Shown here piece by piece: positions 1 through 11,330 of a stretch of 64,000 nt of DNA. Positions within the stretch are counted from its first letter, which is position 1. Every line of letters starts with the position of its first letter. The translations under genes and the position numbers were made by a program. The notes under the pieces were generated by a model. The model worked only from the letters and a program-made list of their open reading frames with translations. It made no database searches and was not told where the DNA came from. Source of the DNA: Utricularia gibba (lineage: Eukaryota > Streptophyta > Magnoliopsida > Lamiales > Lentibulariaceae); NCBI GenBank assembly GCA_002189035.1, contig NEEC01000011.1, positions 682,001 to 746,000 on the forward strand, written 5' to 3'.

Positions 1-1245
1 TCAGGAAAACATATTGAATGCTGAAATTACGCATAGAATTTCTTGATCCTTCCTTTCACCAGTCTTATAGGCTGAGGAGCCTATGAAATTACGCATAGAA
101 ATTGTCGGATTTCTATAAAAGAGTCTCCAGAAATATTTTACGGGGATTCGTTTTTTAACTATATAACTAACTATTGATAACCCTAAAGAAATCTGACGGG
201 AACACTGACTAAAAATTTCTGGCTCTTTTTTCAAAATAGCATCTGTCAAGGTTTTGTATTTAGTAAATAAGAATTGATTGGATATTCTTTGTAAAATAAC
301 ACGTCACAAAAAATAAAATAATTTTGATAATTACTTTTATTCACTCATTCTATTCCGTTATTATATGTGGATTGTTTTAATTATTTCAATTTTCAATTAA
401 CAATTCAAAACAACGTTTTATTGATTATAATAGAAACTATTTCATTTTAGAACTAATTTAACTCACTTAAATACAGAAAACATTAATATTTCATTACAAT
501 TTAAATTATTTATTTATAATTTATAATACAAGTTGATTTAATTACAAATATATTACAAATGGTTATAGTTATTCAAAATAAAAAATAATTTACTTAAATG
601 ATTTGCATATCAAAATCAATAGTTTTTATTTATTTACAATTTATAATATATTTTCAATTAATTACAACATATTAAAAATACCTAGATTTATTCATTTTAA
701 AGAAGATTGGTGAATAAGTTTTAGAAATAATAATTATTATGGTTGTTTTTTATTTAATATTTTTTATATTTTTTCAAAAGAGTATTTTTTGGTTATAAAA
801 AATTGAATGCATTACCTATATGTTATAGGATTTAATAGTATACTTTTTCCAAGAAAATGTTATATAACAATTTATTTTTAACACCACTTACAAAATAAGA
901 AATTTCTTAGGACATCATAATAATACCAAATAAGTCAATTTTACAATAAAAAAAATAACATTGTTGTTCTCTCTTATTTTAATAATATGGTTGTTTCTTC
1001 TTTTGAATTTTATAATTTTTTAAAAAACATGATATTGTCTTTAAAAAATTGGAAGCAGCACCTACCCATCAGATGATTTCGTCGGAAGTTTCACACAAAA
1101 ATAATGCAGAATGAGCTGATATTAATGCCATCTATGTAATAAGTAATTTGATAAGAGTTCAATATAATAATATAAAATAAGTCATCTTTACAAGAAAAAA
1201 ACCAATATTATTGCTTTTTTGGAATATGTCAGATATTTAGATATA
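1..1245. other. AT-rich non-coding stretch
   Basis: Very AT-rich sequence with no recognisable domain in any frame. An 82-codon open frame lies on the minus strand between 1 and 249, but I recognise nothing in it. A 17-base direct repeat (TGAAATTACGCATAGAA) occurs at 22-38 and 84-100, inside that frame. The rest is A/T homopolymer-rich with no LTR signature. Confidence 0.5.
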
Positions 1246-1249
1246 GGGT

Positions 1250-2340
1250 ATATGTATCACTGACTGATGGTGATTCTCCAAGTGCATAGAAACCGTCAAA
1301 GTAATAAAATAAAATCGTATCCACAGAGAATTATTATTGAAATTTTCTTTTTCAAATAAAGACTTAAAAAGATTGAAAACAAAAGAAAGATTTTGTTTTC
1401 AAAACAATAAGAAAAGTGACATTGGATCTAAAATCCACCTTACTTTAAACTCGCCCTTGCGTGTGTGCAAACCTTGAGAACTGAGCTGCTTGCGCAAGCT
1501 TTGGGAGTGTTATGCTAAAATAGTGCTACCCGGTGACCGTTATAGCATCGTCCCTTGTTTTTGAGATTATGGAATCAACCATGCCACCAGAGCTATTTTA
1601 CCTCTTGTGATAACCCATGTTTTCCGCACTCCCAAATCTAACCCCTACACCTCACACCTCGCAGACAATTTAAACAAAATGTGCCTTACCAATGATGTCC
1701 GCTTCAAGCCCTGCTCCTTAGGTACTTAAGACCAACCTTTGATTCTCCCATACCCCCTTAGGGTTACATGGTACTAAAGAGCAGGTTAGTAAAGAACACG
1801 TTGCGAAAAAAAAGAATCAAACCACAATTTAAATGTCGAATAGTATAGTAAAGCAGTCACACGAGCAGGACTTGTGCAAGCAAGGCTTCACCGCAGATCC
1901 TTAGCCGCAAGTGCGTACACACACAAACTCCACTCTAATATGAAAATAGACACAAAAATAGGAAAAAATACAAAGGAAAAGTGATCAAAGACGTCTCTAA
2001 TGGTTGAAAGAGTGGGGTATTTATAGGAGAGTAGATCCAAGTATTCGTATTGGGCTTGTTTGATGGGTTTGGATAAGATCTTCTATTCAAATCTGTTATC
2101 CAAATTTTCGAAAATTATCTTCATATCTCTATCTTATCAATGAATCTTGGACGAAATCTTCATCATTTGACCGAGTCTTGGGCTGAGATTCGTGGCCCAT
2201 CAGTCCATAATTTGGTGTGTGATATTTCAAAACTAGCATTAGCATAGCATGAAAAGAAAAGGTAGAATAGAGAAAAATCATAAATGCAATCATGATCAAT
2301 AAGAAACTTTCTACTAGGAGCTTGAATTTTTCTTATTTCT
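1250..2340 (-). repeat. LTR-like fragment, family X, copy 1
   Basis: This block is unrelated to the Athila LTR beside it. Read on the minus strand it has a TATA-like element at about 2018-2026 (CTATAAATA) and ends in a block (about 1290-1335) of the type often seen at plant LTR 3' ends, with CGTATCCACAGAGAA on the plus strand. A diverged copy in the opposite orientation lies at about 36968-37809: both share the TATA region, the 'TTAGAGACRTCTTTTGATCA' region and the downstream CA-rich part. The ends are approximate and no target duplication was found. It probably truncated the Athila 3' LTR that begins at 2345. Confidence 0.5.
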
Positions 2341-2344
2341 ATTA

Positions 2345-2947
2345 AAAAAACTCCAAACGTTCAGAAAATAGAAAAGAAATAAAGATTGTTCTGTCGCATG
2401 ATTGTTATTGTTCACGCCCCAGAACAGTAGCGCTTGACTGGGCTCTGGTGCTTCTCTTGGCGATGAGGGCCTTCTTCTCCTCTTCTGGTTGGTATTTTTC
2501 GCGTTCGGGGAGGAGCCCCCTTGTGTGCGTTTTGTGCTTGCCGCATGTCTTGCTGTTGTTTTTGCTCTCTGTCCTTTTAAAAAATAATATCTCCTGTCCT
2601 TCACTCCACTACATTGTTCCTGACCCCAGCACTGTTCCCGGTCTGAAATTTCAGACTACAGGTGGCGGCAGAACAGTGCTCTTTGTCTCTCTTCAGATAT
2701 TGCGCCTTTTTCACTTGTTACACATGTTTGTAAGGTATATTTTCTGTTGATCTACCTACTGAACTTAGTCAAACATTAGTAACAAAGGTGGTGGACTAAA
2801 TCAAAGGATTTAGTCCAATTTTTAACATAAACACACAAAATTAACTTAAACACATATAAACATGAAAAACCTCATTTTATCTAACCTAAATTACAATAAA
2901 ATATAACTATTTTGTGTTATAAAATTCAGGAAAAATGTGTGCCATCA
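2345..2947 (-). repeat. 3' LTR of Athila element I (truncated)
   Basis: The minus-strand LTR starts TGATGGCACACA at 2947. It matches the 5' LTR end at 20143 over several hundred bases, including the purine/pyrimidine-rich central part (2390-2600 against 19760-19960). The match stops near 2345, where family X sequence begins, so roughly the 3' 800 bases are missing. It carries an 11-bp palindrome (2792-2817) that the 5' LTR has lost by a deletion of about 145 bp. Confidence 0.85.
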
Positions 2948-3815
2948 CACTATGCTACAACGACACGAAACTTGTCCTCAAGTCTTGGCTAAGACTAACA
3001 GAAAACTAACTTTGTTAGCGCCACTGGTAAACATAAACAACTTTGATAAAATTCGGATGCATGAGCTATAGAAGTACTGGTGTGCATGTCATAGTATCAC
3101 TCAAATGTGTATGAATAGATTCCTCTTAAGGAGTGTTTTCGAAGATTGCTTCCTCAAGTTGATTTGTTCAAAATTGGTTAGGACTATGGTTGCCAACTCT
3201 TTTCTTTCTCTTTTTTTTGTTTTCTTTTTTCTTCTTTTGATAGTGAAAGGTAGCTTGTTTGACTGATCTGGGTATAATGTCATGGCCTTTTTTGTGAAAG
3301 AGTGTTTGCCAAGCACTCATACCTTATAATCCAGGCATCCTCCTACTCCTCCGGATAAATCCATCGCTTTGCACCCATTCACTACTTATGGAGTCTGCAC
3401 ATGCTTTTTTATTATGCGCTGCTTATCAAGACTTTGATCTCATCATTTTTTTTGTACTGCTTTTCCTCTTTTTTATGAAGTCTATCAACTCGAGTGAAAC
3501 TAATCTAGATCACACTTCCTAGGTTCCTCTAATCATGCACATACACGGACAGGATCCTAAGGAAAATTATATATCCAAAATCATCTCAGACACATACACG
3601 GACAGGATCCTAAGGAAAATTAAAACTAAAAATAAAAATAAAAATAAAAATAAAAATAAAAATAAAAATAAAAATAAAAATAAAAATAAAAATAAAATAC
3701 ACGAAATGAGTTTAGTAGTAGGTTACTTGTTCAGCGAGGAGTCAATCACTCCCTATTTCAGCTCTTGCATTTCATGAATTAAATCAGACACTTTTTCACT
3801 CAAATCGTTGATCAT
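2948..3815 (-). other. Athila element I 3' untranslated region
   Basis: Lies between the Athila ORF remnant and the 3' LTR. I see no coding frame. It contains a duplicated 32-base block and a hexamer microsatellite (separate entry). A convincing polypurine tract beside the LTR is not visible on the minus strand, consistent with decay. Confidence 0.5.
3538..3697. repeat. 32-bp duplication followed by (AAAAAT)n microsatellite
   Basis: The 32-base block starting CACATACACGGACAGGATCC is present at 3538-3569 and again at 3591-3622. The second copy runs straight into about twelve AAAAAT units, ending near 3697. The apparent 'NKNKNK' open frame across it is only the translation of the hexamer. Confidence 0.9.
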
Positions 3816-5190
3816 TTATGGGGAGCAACATCCCTTACCGTTGTGCTTGGAGATTGCAGGAGCAAGGGCATTTGTGTTGCCTTCTCCAGGGGTAGAACTT
3901 CCGCATAAACCTGCCAAAGATCTAAAAAGAAACCCACTCCCTTGGGCTTTGATTAGTCCCGCAACTTTCAAAAAATATGCATCTAAAGGTACTGTCTTAG
4001 TTTCAACATGGAAATATTTTAATTCAGACAGTTTTTCAGCACATAAAGTATGTTCAATTTTTGTGCGTCTATAATCTCTATTCATTTGTTCAGCAATCAT
4101 AGCACCTAGGTTCAGAGAGCGTTTGTTCACAATACACCACATGACAAATAATTCATGCTTATAAAGGGAATTAAATCCTACAAATCATCCAAAACGGGTT
4201 GTGATAACAAGAATATGAACATAACGCATAACTTGATAAAAAACAAGTCCGCCTTAGTTCCTTTCGCCTTAAATACTATAGCATGCTGGTTGGTCAGAAT
4301 CGCATAAATTTCCTTAGCATCAAATTCATCAGGATAATCAAAAAGGGATGCAGCAAACTCATGAGAATCTATATCATGTTCTGAACAAAATCCTAGAGTT
4401 ACGTTCAATTCAGCCGATGAAAAAGAAAATTCAACACCCAACAACCTAAAAGAGATAGCACCAGGGTCTAGAAACAGTTTCAGGTATTTCATACACGAAG
4501 GTGGCAGCAAATTCATAAGACAATTCAATGTACGCAGGAAATTTCATCTCAAACAGATTCATGAATGCTATGCCGTCAAACAGAAAGGAAATTCTATCAT
4601 CAATTCCTAATTCTACCAGAATATCGTGATCAATATGACGACAGGGTGTTACCTTTGCACCCTTGACCTCACTGTACCGATCAGCTTGCATTTCTTCTAT
4701 GAAAGTTAAGTATTTGGTGTTCAACATATCTGCATGATGCTTAAAATACGGTATCCCCTTGCGCGTCATTTGCCTCTTGAATTTCTCGTTTTCTTGCGCA
4801 AACTTCCCGGCTTTCATGTAAAAAGGCACCAATTTAGGCAAAAATTTCTTTCTTTTAATGTTACCTTCGTTTCCTTTTATGTTGTGCTCCCAAATGACTG
4901 CTCCCATGCTTCTTCCTCTGCACGCTCTATTTCCTGATTCTGATTTTCTTCATTTTTGTCCATTATAGACTCTTCTTCAGCGACTGGTTCTTCCTCGAGC
5001 AGTAGGTCTACTCCCTGGAAATTTTCTGTGGCAGCAACAGTAGGCAAATCGCCTTCTTCTAGGGCACGAACAACAGTGATTTCTGCTTCAGCGTCTCCAG
5101 CAACTTCCTTTGGCTGCTCTGTTGCATTTTTTTCCGGTTGGGTCTCTCCTTTGTGGCTTTTCTTCCACTTCTTGTTGCAGGCATTTTGTT
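3816..5190 (-). pseudogene. Athila ORF (ATHILA ORF-1 / 'putative plant transposon protein' type), broken
   Basis: Downstream of integrase in element I. It starts at an ATG near 5190 (MPATRS...), like the equivalent ORF of element II near 26780, then loses frame. The recognisable core is 4446-4907 (GIPYFKHHADML, CRHIDHDILVELGID, PAYIELSYEFAATF), which shifts frame near 4470 into 4178-4528 (FRLLGVEFSFSSAELNV, LGFCSEHDIDSHEFAASLFD). A third segment, 3816-4142 (VNKRSLNLGAMIAEQM), probably continues the protein. This conserved block is the one named after Athila retrotransposons; its molecular role is not established. Some authors describe ORFs at this position as envelope-like, but I see no signal peptide or membrane segment here. 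At least two frameshifts plus stops make it a pseudogene. Confidence 0.75.
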
Positions 5191-5617
5191 TCTAACGCTG
5201 TAATTTTACAGAAAAATCATAGAAGAAACGGTTGAAATGAGCAACAAAGAAACTACCCCCCAATTTGTTTCAAGCACTAGGGGTTTTTCCGTCATTTCCT
5301 TCGGTTAGACTTAGCACTTCTCTCAACTATCGAATTTTGTATAACTCTTCATGATTAATTTACCCTCAGTTAAGCATCCATCTTTGCCCAACAGCACAAA
5401 ACACGGCAAGAATCCTAGAAAAAAATGCATTAAACAGAAATAAAAATGCGTAAATTAAATGAGTTAACCATCGGTTCCCTCCCATAAGCGCCGTTGTTTA
5501 TAGTCTTGGACCTGACTTCTAGTGTGGCTACGTTTCTGGAGCATCCATCAGCTTGGTCACCTCCAGATTTCCTGTGAAAACTTTCAACCTATGCTCATTT
5601 ACCAAAAGTTCTTTCTT
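5191..5617 (-). other. Integrase-to-ORF spacer of Athila element I
   Basis: Non-coding spacer containing, near 5470-5500, the block read on plus as GGTTCCCTCCCATAAGCGCC, which is characteristic of Athila-like elements just after integrase. The same spacer sequence in element II has moved to sit beside its 3' LTR (25180-25490), so this copy shows the normal order. Confidence 0.6.
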
Positions 5618-6499
5618 TCAATCACCATCAAATATATCCACGGCATGATTTGGAAAAATTTTCTTCACAATAAAAGGCCCTATCCATCTAGATTTCAGCT
5701 TCCCATGATGCAACTTCAGCCTGGATTGGAACAATAATACTTTCTGGCCAATCTTGAAATTTCTCCTAGAAATATGTGCATCATGATAACTCTTAATCTG
5801 AGCCTTGAATAGTTTTGAGCTCTCGTACGCATCATTTCTCAACTCCTCCAGTTCTGAAAGTTGAAGCTTCGTGTGGCTTGCACTAAGGTTCCTATCCAAG
5901 TTCAACTTCTTCACCACCCACCAGGCCTTGTGCTCAAGAGCTGCTGGTAGTCTTCAAGGCTTCCCATATACTAACCGAAATGGTGAGGTTCTAATGGGAG
6001 CCTTGTATGCTGTTAGTATAGCCCAAAGTGCATCCCTTAACCTCATGCTCTAGTCCTTCCTGCTTGGGTTCACAACTTTCTCCAGAATTTGTTTGATTTC
6101 CCTATTGGAGAATTCAATTTGTCCATTGGTTTGTGGATGGTATGCTGTAGAAGGCTTGTACCAAACGCTGAAATGCTTCAAAACACTCCTTAAGGCCTGA
6201 TTATAAAAATGTGTTCCCCTATCACTGATTAGCGCCTAAGGAGTTCCATATCTTGTGAAGATGTTCTTGCGCAAGAAATTAATCACAGTCTTCACATCAT
6301 CAGTCCGTGTAGGGACTGCCTCAATCCATTTGGACATATAATCAACCGCAACGAAAATGTAATTGTAAACTGCTGAAGTAGGAAATGGTCCAATAAAATC
6401 TATACCCCATATATCAAATAATTCACATACCAGGATTCCTTGCTGAGACATTTCGTTTCTGTTTGAAAAATTTCCTACCCTTTGACATGGCTCACAACA
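5618..6499 (-). pseudogene. Integrase C-terminal two-thirds of Athila element I
   Basis: Integrase inserts the retrotransposon cDNA into chromosomal DNA. The frame begins at the nested-element junction with [12 protein letters not shown] (end of the HHCC zinc finger), then shows the catalytic aspartates in GIDFIGPFP and, beyond a stop after FTRYGTP near 6240, in LISDRGTHF. The region then reads NGQIEFSNREIK, where the catalytic glutamate can still be seen. The C-terminal part (5618-5917: ELEELRNDAYESSKLFKAQIK, RWIGPFIVKKIF) is nearly the same as that of element II. Several in-frame stops (near 6240, 5995 and 5930) disable it. The N-terminal zinc finger and all of RNase H are absent because of the deletion next to the nested Tat element. 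Confidence 0.85.
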
Positions 6500-7026
6500 T
6501 GTTATGGGTGAAATCGGTATCCGGTGAGAGGCCGATTTTACGTGATAGGCGCGGTCGGGAATGCCACACTTAGTCACATTCTTCACGGTTGATGCGATTA
6601 AAATAAGAGTGAGCAAGGATTTTTTACGTGGAAACCGCCGGAGAGCGGAAAAACCACGGAGATGGCGGAGCTCGCCGGAAAAGAGTTTCACTAGATGGAG
6701 GTCGCAAAAAGGAGAATACAACTTGAAGAAATTTTTTGAGTCCAACCCCCCTTTCATCATAATTCCTCCTATTTATAGGAGAGCTCACTCTGACCGAATT
6801 CTGGTGTCTGCAAATTTCGGTTGCTTTCTACTCCTGCTATACGATCTTGCTTTTTAGATATCGGCCGCCTGTTATGCCGTAATTCGGCCGCTTTTCAGAC
6901 TGTGTCATATGGCATACCTGTCAGATTTCTGACAGATGTCGATCTGTCGTCTAGCGTTATCCCCTCGGGATCTCTTTTGGCAGCCTTTTAGGAACCGATT
7001 ATATCCGACCGGTTTACCCCCTATCA
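6500..7026 (-). repeat. 3' LTR of Tat element III
   Basis: Ends TG...CA (plus-strand TGTTATGGG at 6500 and CCCTATCA at 7026), 527 bp. A TATA box lies on the minus strand at about 6769-6778 (CTATAAATAG). The right edge was set by aligning it with the solo LTR at 45564-46080, which has a clean target duplication; both share the ACGTGGAAACCGCCG region and the terminal part. The sequence beside it at 7027-7042 reads purine-rich on the minus strand (AGAGGGGCTGAA), a plausible polypurine tract. Confidence 0.85.
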
Positions 7027-7465
7027 TTCAGCCCCTCTGATTTGCCGATATTGGCCCTTTCGGGATAAATTGGGGAATCAGAATCACCAAAATGCTGTCG
7101 GCTCATAAACACGCCACGTTTTTCCCGCCCATCCAGGGTACCTAAAACGTCGTGTCGGTTCGTTCCGACTTCTTCCATTATAAGTATCCGCAACCCTTGT
7201 CATTTCTTCCCTTTGCTTTCTTCGTTTGCTCACGAGATTCCAGCGCCCTTTGAACTCCGCCGTGCTTGCCGCCATGTTATTCGCCGGAGATTACAGATTT
7301 CTCAGGTATCCGCTCCTTCTCCGTGTCTTTTTGCATCCCTACGGTTGCTTAACTCTGCTTTTGATCTTCGGGAACTTTGACAGGTAGTTACCGCCATTCT
7401 GAGTCTTTTCCCTTTCTGACTTCCACCTCGTCCTAGGGTTTGGGGCTTCTTTCGATTTTTGGATA
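7027..7465 (+). promoter_or_regulatory. Possible promoter and spliced leader of the antisense ORF
   Basis: On the plus strand a TATA-like TATAAGTA lies near 7179-7186, about 285 bp before the ATG of the antisense ORF. It is followed by a CT-rich leader. Within the leader a GT...AG interval (about 7308-7382, CTCAG|GTATCC ... TTGACAG|GTAG) could be an intron. All of this is inferred from sequence appearance; nothing shows that it is transcribed. Confidence 0.35.
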
Positions 7466-9204
7466 ATGGGTAAGAGATTCAGTGAACTTGACATCCCATC
7501 TCTGCGTATTCGGTATTCGATTCCTGATGAATATCACATTTCTCCTGCTCAGGATGTCGAAATCCCTTGGGGGATTGGCGAGGCCCCTTTGCCTCCATTC
7601 AGTCTTCCGATTCCATTAGCCTATTTCGAGAGTGGCTTACGCTTCCCACTCCATCCTTTAATAGTCCGCTTTCTCTCCACCTTTGCGATTCCACTTTACT
7701 GCCTCGCCCCGAATTCTATATTCTGCTTCACTACCTTCCTTTTCTATTCGGCCGGTATGGACCCAGTTATGACTCTGGTAGACTTCCTCCATCTCTTCAA
7801 GATTGTCGTGCATAAAGCAAAGTCCCCGATGGATGGACGATCTCATTTTCAATTCCGCCGGTTTGAAGATAACCCCAACTTTGTCGTTAAAGCCCCGATA
7901 CCCATCATGATTGGTGGTCCTCTTTTTTTTGGGTAGCTCCCCCTTTAGGCTTTCGGTGGAACTTCCCAGTCGATCCTCCAACTCCTTTCAGGGTTAAAAT
8001 CTTCAGTGTGTATCGGTCTTCTTCCGAATCTCGCAAAGTTCTTTACGAGAGGCTCAGTGGAGGCTCGGTTCGGCATGAGTCTCGTGCCTTGATGTTCTCG
8101 GTGTGTCGCTGAAAAGAGTAGGTATTATCGGTCGCTCTCGAGACCCCCACTGGCCCGATAATATTTCTTCCGGTGGCACAGATTCGAGAAACCTTCCTCT
8201 TAGCCCATCTCCATCCCTTCCTCTTGTTTCGGCCTTATCCCCGATTCCCTCACCTGTTCAAACCGAGGCCCCCAAGAAAAAGAAGAGGCTTAAGGCGCTT
8301 GCGCATAAACCCTCAAAGAGGCAAAGAGGTAGTTGGGTTCAGCTTCCCCGAGTCTTAGAATCGGCATTATGCCTTATTACTTTTCCTACTTTCATCTTCA
8401 GCTGAAGAGATGGCTCGAAGAAGCTCCCTAGAAGATTCGGTAATGGCGTGGTTCTCCACTGAGATGTAGAGGATGCAGGAACCCGAGATGCCCTCCCCTG
8501 CACAGGTTTACCTTATTCCTGATGGCCTATTGCTAAGAGCATTCAGTTCTAACTTTTTAACTTTCTTTCCAAGCCGATTCACCCTCAGCTCACTCAGATG
8601 CTGCTGTTCACGTCCCAGAGGGTCAAGTGGTCGAGGTTTCCGGGACTCGGGAATCAACTCCTTCTCCGTCTAGAAAAGGAAAAGAAAGGCTCCTGCCTTT
8701 CCCCCCTCTTCCTTCCCCTTAGGGCTACGAAAAGCCTAGAAGAGGCAACTCCCAACCTTGCGGGAATTCAACCAGAGGTTGTACTCAAAGGGATTTGGCA
8801 GGTATTTCCTCTTCCTTCTTCTTTTCTTCTTCTCTATCTCAGGTAAGAAAATATATCTGATTCCTCGCTCGCCGATTTCATCATAGGCTTTGACCTTCGG
8901 ATGGGGGATGGCCAAAGAGATGGGATCCCATTCTGAGGAAGTCTCTCGGCTTCAAGCTCAAATCACGGCTCAGGATGCCAAGATAAAGTCATTAGGGGAA
9001 GAAGGGAGCGCATTGAGGTGCATACTCGGGAAGCGTACCCACCGAGAAGAGGAGTTGCAGACCCTGGTTAATGAAATGGGGAAGGCAATTGATGACGCCA
9101 ACTCCGAGAAAGAAGGCTTCAAAGTGCAACTTGAGGAGACTGAGGCGGAGTTGAAACAAACCAAGGATCGCGTATCGGCTCTGGAGGCAGAGCTACACAA
9201 CTAG
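7466..9204 (+). pseudogene. Antisense ORF of Tat element: 'putative gypsy-type transposon' domain plus coiled coil
   Basis: It is encoded opposite to gag-pol, between integrase and the 3' LTR. The first exon-like frame starts at ATG 7466 (MGKRFSELDIPSLRIRYSIP). It carries the plant-specific block best known from transposon-annotated proteins (Pfam Transposase_28 type): ESGLRFPLHPLIVRFL, then a 'LAPNSI' turn, then GMDPVMTLVDFLHLF. It stops at 7936 after a run of eight or more T (7922-7930); shifting frame there continues sensibly to about 8110 (FRWNFPVD, SSSESRKVLYERLSGGSV). Further pieces are 8103-8405 (basic KKKKRLKALAHKPSKRQR, possibly nuclear-localising) and 8890-9204, a heptad-rich coiled coil (EEVSRLQAQITAQDAKIKSL). 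Intron-like GT/AG intervals separate some pieces (for example about 8801-8841). The biochemical role of this protein family is unknown. Antisense additional ORFs are known in Tat elements. Confidence 0.7.
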
Positions 9205-10178
9205 GAAGCATCTCGGGGAAGACTTTAATCCCCCATCTCCTCCTGCACTTTAATGACTTTTTTGACTTAGTGTATTTTCCCCCCGCTGTGGGGTTTCTTG
9301 AACATTTTTGATATCCTGGTTCAGGATTTCCCTCTAATTTACACTCTTTTTTGCGCATCACTTTTGCCTATGATGATATCATATTTCGGGGGAAGCCCCA
9401 AGTCGGTTTGTTATGTCTATTACGTACTTAGACTTGGAAGGTTCGCCTATGTTTTCGTGATCCGGGGCAAGGTGTCTCTTTGCCAACCCTTTGGTTTGGG
9501 CTTTTTGATTCCAGTTTGCCTTAGTATTTCCTCATGTGGGCAGAATCGCCGCTAGGGAAGTAGGTCGGAACCCCTCATGGGTTGAGCAACCTCCCCAATC
9601 TGAAAGGGCCCTCTTCTATTCAAATCCCATTGTTTTGAACATGGGTGGATTTGCTTTAGGTGCTCCTGTCGTCTCGAGATTTCGATAGTAAGGTCAATAC
9701 TTAAGGGCTTTTCGGGGCTTACGCGTGCGGTTTACGGGAACCGGTGCCCGAATGTACCAAGGCTTATTCTTGCTACTGATGCCTGGGTTGATGGATCACA
9801 TATATATATCGGGGGAGACCCCGAGTCGATTTGCTGTATCCCGCGGAGGACGCCGATTTAGAAGATTCGCCTAGGCTTATGTTACTTGGCCCGAGCTTTA
9901 GATCTTTGATTGTCTGCCTGGGCTTATGTGATTTGGCCAGGGATTGTGGTTTTGTTTACCCATCTCCATTTCGGAGGAATTCATAGGCGTGTGAGCATTT
10001 TGGGGAAGAGAATGCCGAATCTTGCGTAATCCTGTGACGGAGATTGATATTGAGTCGGTTAGGCGTAGAACTTCCTTAAATGCGATGCATTCCACGACCT
10101 TGCGAGTTCCACGCCATCTAATTGTTCCAGGTGATATGCTCCTTTTCTGATCACCCTTGAAATCCGATAAGGGCCTTC
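9205..10178. other. Spacer with imperfect direct repeats and GC-rich hairpins in Tat element III
   Basis: There is no coding frame on either strand. Two related blocks of about 65 bp occur at 9386-9451 and 9809-9874. Each starts TCGGGGGA and contains an inverted GGGG/CCCC pair followed by AGTCG(G/A)TTTG, and ends near GATTCGCCTA or GGTTCGCCTA. A second short pair, GGCTTATGTTACTTGGCC and its variant, lies at about 9872-9894 and 9922-9944. It is located where transcripts of integrase (minus) and the antisense ORF (plus) would converge. Confidence 0.55.
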
Positions 10179-11216
10179 CTAGTTGCGGTCTAATTTCCCG
10201 ACGTGTCTCTGTTGTTGGATGCTTCGGAGCACCAAATCTCCCTCGGAGAACTCCCTTGGGGATACCGAGTTGTTGTAACTCTTCTCCGTTCTTCTATGAT
10301 AAGCCCCTAGTCGGCTATAGATGCTTTGTCGCTTCTCTTCCAACAGCTCCAATTCCAGTTTTTGGAGGTCAGTATTTTCTTCTTCATTATAATGCTCCAC
10401 CCGGTAGCTCTTCAGGGTCAGTTCGATGGGGCATATGGCTTCCGAACCGTAAACCAATAAGAATGGGGATTCCTCCGTGGTGGTTCGAGGGGTAGTGCGA
10501 TATGACCACAGTACCTCGTCCAAGCGATCTGCCCATGACCCCGCAAAATCTTCGAGCTTAGTCTTCATACCTAGTCGGAGCGTTCGGTTCGTTACCTCTG
10601 TGAGGCCATTGCTTTGCGGTTGATATACCGAAGTGAAGTTGTGCTTCACCAAATATTTATCTAGGAATGCGTCCATTTTTCCTCCAGCGAATCGGGTCCT
10701 GTTATCAATCACTAGCTCCTGAGGAATTCCAAACCGAATGAAGATTTTTTTCCACAGAAATCAGATAACGATCTCCTCCGATATCTTTGCCACGGCTTCA
10801 ACCTCTACCCACTTGGAGAAATATTCGACACCTACGATGACAAATTTCCTTTGACCTGAAGTGTTGGGTTGCGGCCCCATAATGTCCAACCCCCATCGGT
10901 CGAAGGGGCAGGAAAGTGGGAGAGAGGTCAGGTTACTTACCGGTTTCCTCGGTATATTTACATGGTATTGGCATACTTTGCACTTCTTCACCATTTCGGT
11001 AATATCCTGCTTCATAGTTGGCTAGTAATACCCGTTTCTTAGAACTTTCTTGCATAAGGATCGTATTCCAATATGGCTGCCGCATTCCCCCTTATGTAGA
11101 TCGGTTATGAGTTTCTGAGAATGCTTTGCCCTAATGCACCTCAATAGGGGTCCATCTAAGGATTTGCGATAGAGAATTCCATTCACTAATGTATACCTCT
11201 TCACTCTAGTCTCCAA
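10179..11216 (-). pseudogene. Integrase of Tat element III
   Basis: Three consecutive frames encode a Tat integrase. 11022-11216 has the region leading into the zinc finger (LLRCIRAKHSQKLITDLHKG). 10761-11015 has the second half of the HHCC finger (KKCKVCQYHVN) and the first catalytic aspartate (FDRWGLDIMGPQP). 10179-10712 has the second aspartate (LVIDNRTRFAG, with the usual G of DNGxxF changed to R) and the catalytic glutamate (SNGLTEVTNRTL), then the C-terminal region (DEVLWSYRTTPRTTTEESPF). Stops or frameshifts at about 11020 and 10740 break it, so it is not functional as read. It is followed downstream by the repeat-bearing spacer rather than directly by the LTR, as is typical of Tat elements with extra ORFs. 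Confidence 0.88.
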
Positions 11217-11330
11217 CTGTCGGGCTTTTGACTTATCAGATGGGGTTTCCTTGTTTTGTAAATACCGGATGTAGGGCGTCGTCCAATCATCAAGGGGACT
11301 CAGCTATGAACAGATATCGCTTCCCGGTTG

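Noticed and set aside
1-249. 82-codon minus-strand open frame as a gene
   Set aside because: It contains a 17-base internal direct repeat, has no recognisable domain and lies in AT-rich sequence. A plastid or mitochondrial origin was considered but no gene could be named.
3535-3777. Asn/Lys-repeat protein
   Set aside because: It is only the translation of the AAAAAT microsatellite.
3816-5190. Functional envelope protein in the Athila element
   Set aside because: No signal peptide, furin-like site or membrane segment is visible; the conserved part is the ATHILA-type block of unknown role, and the frame is broken.
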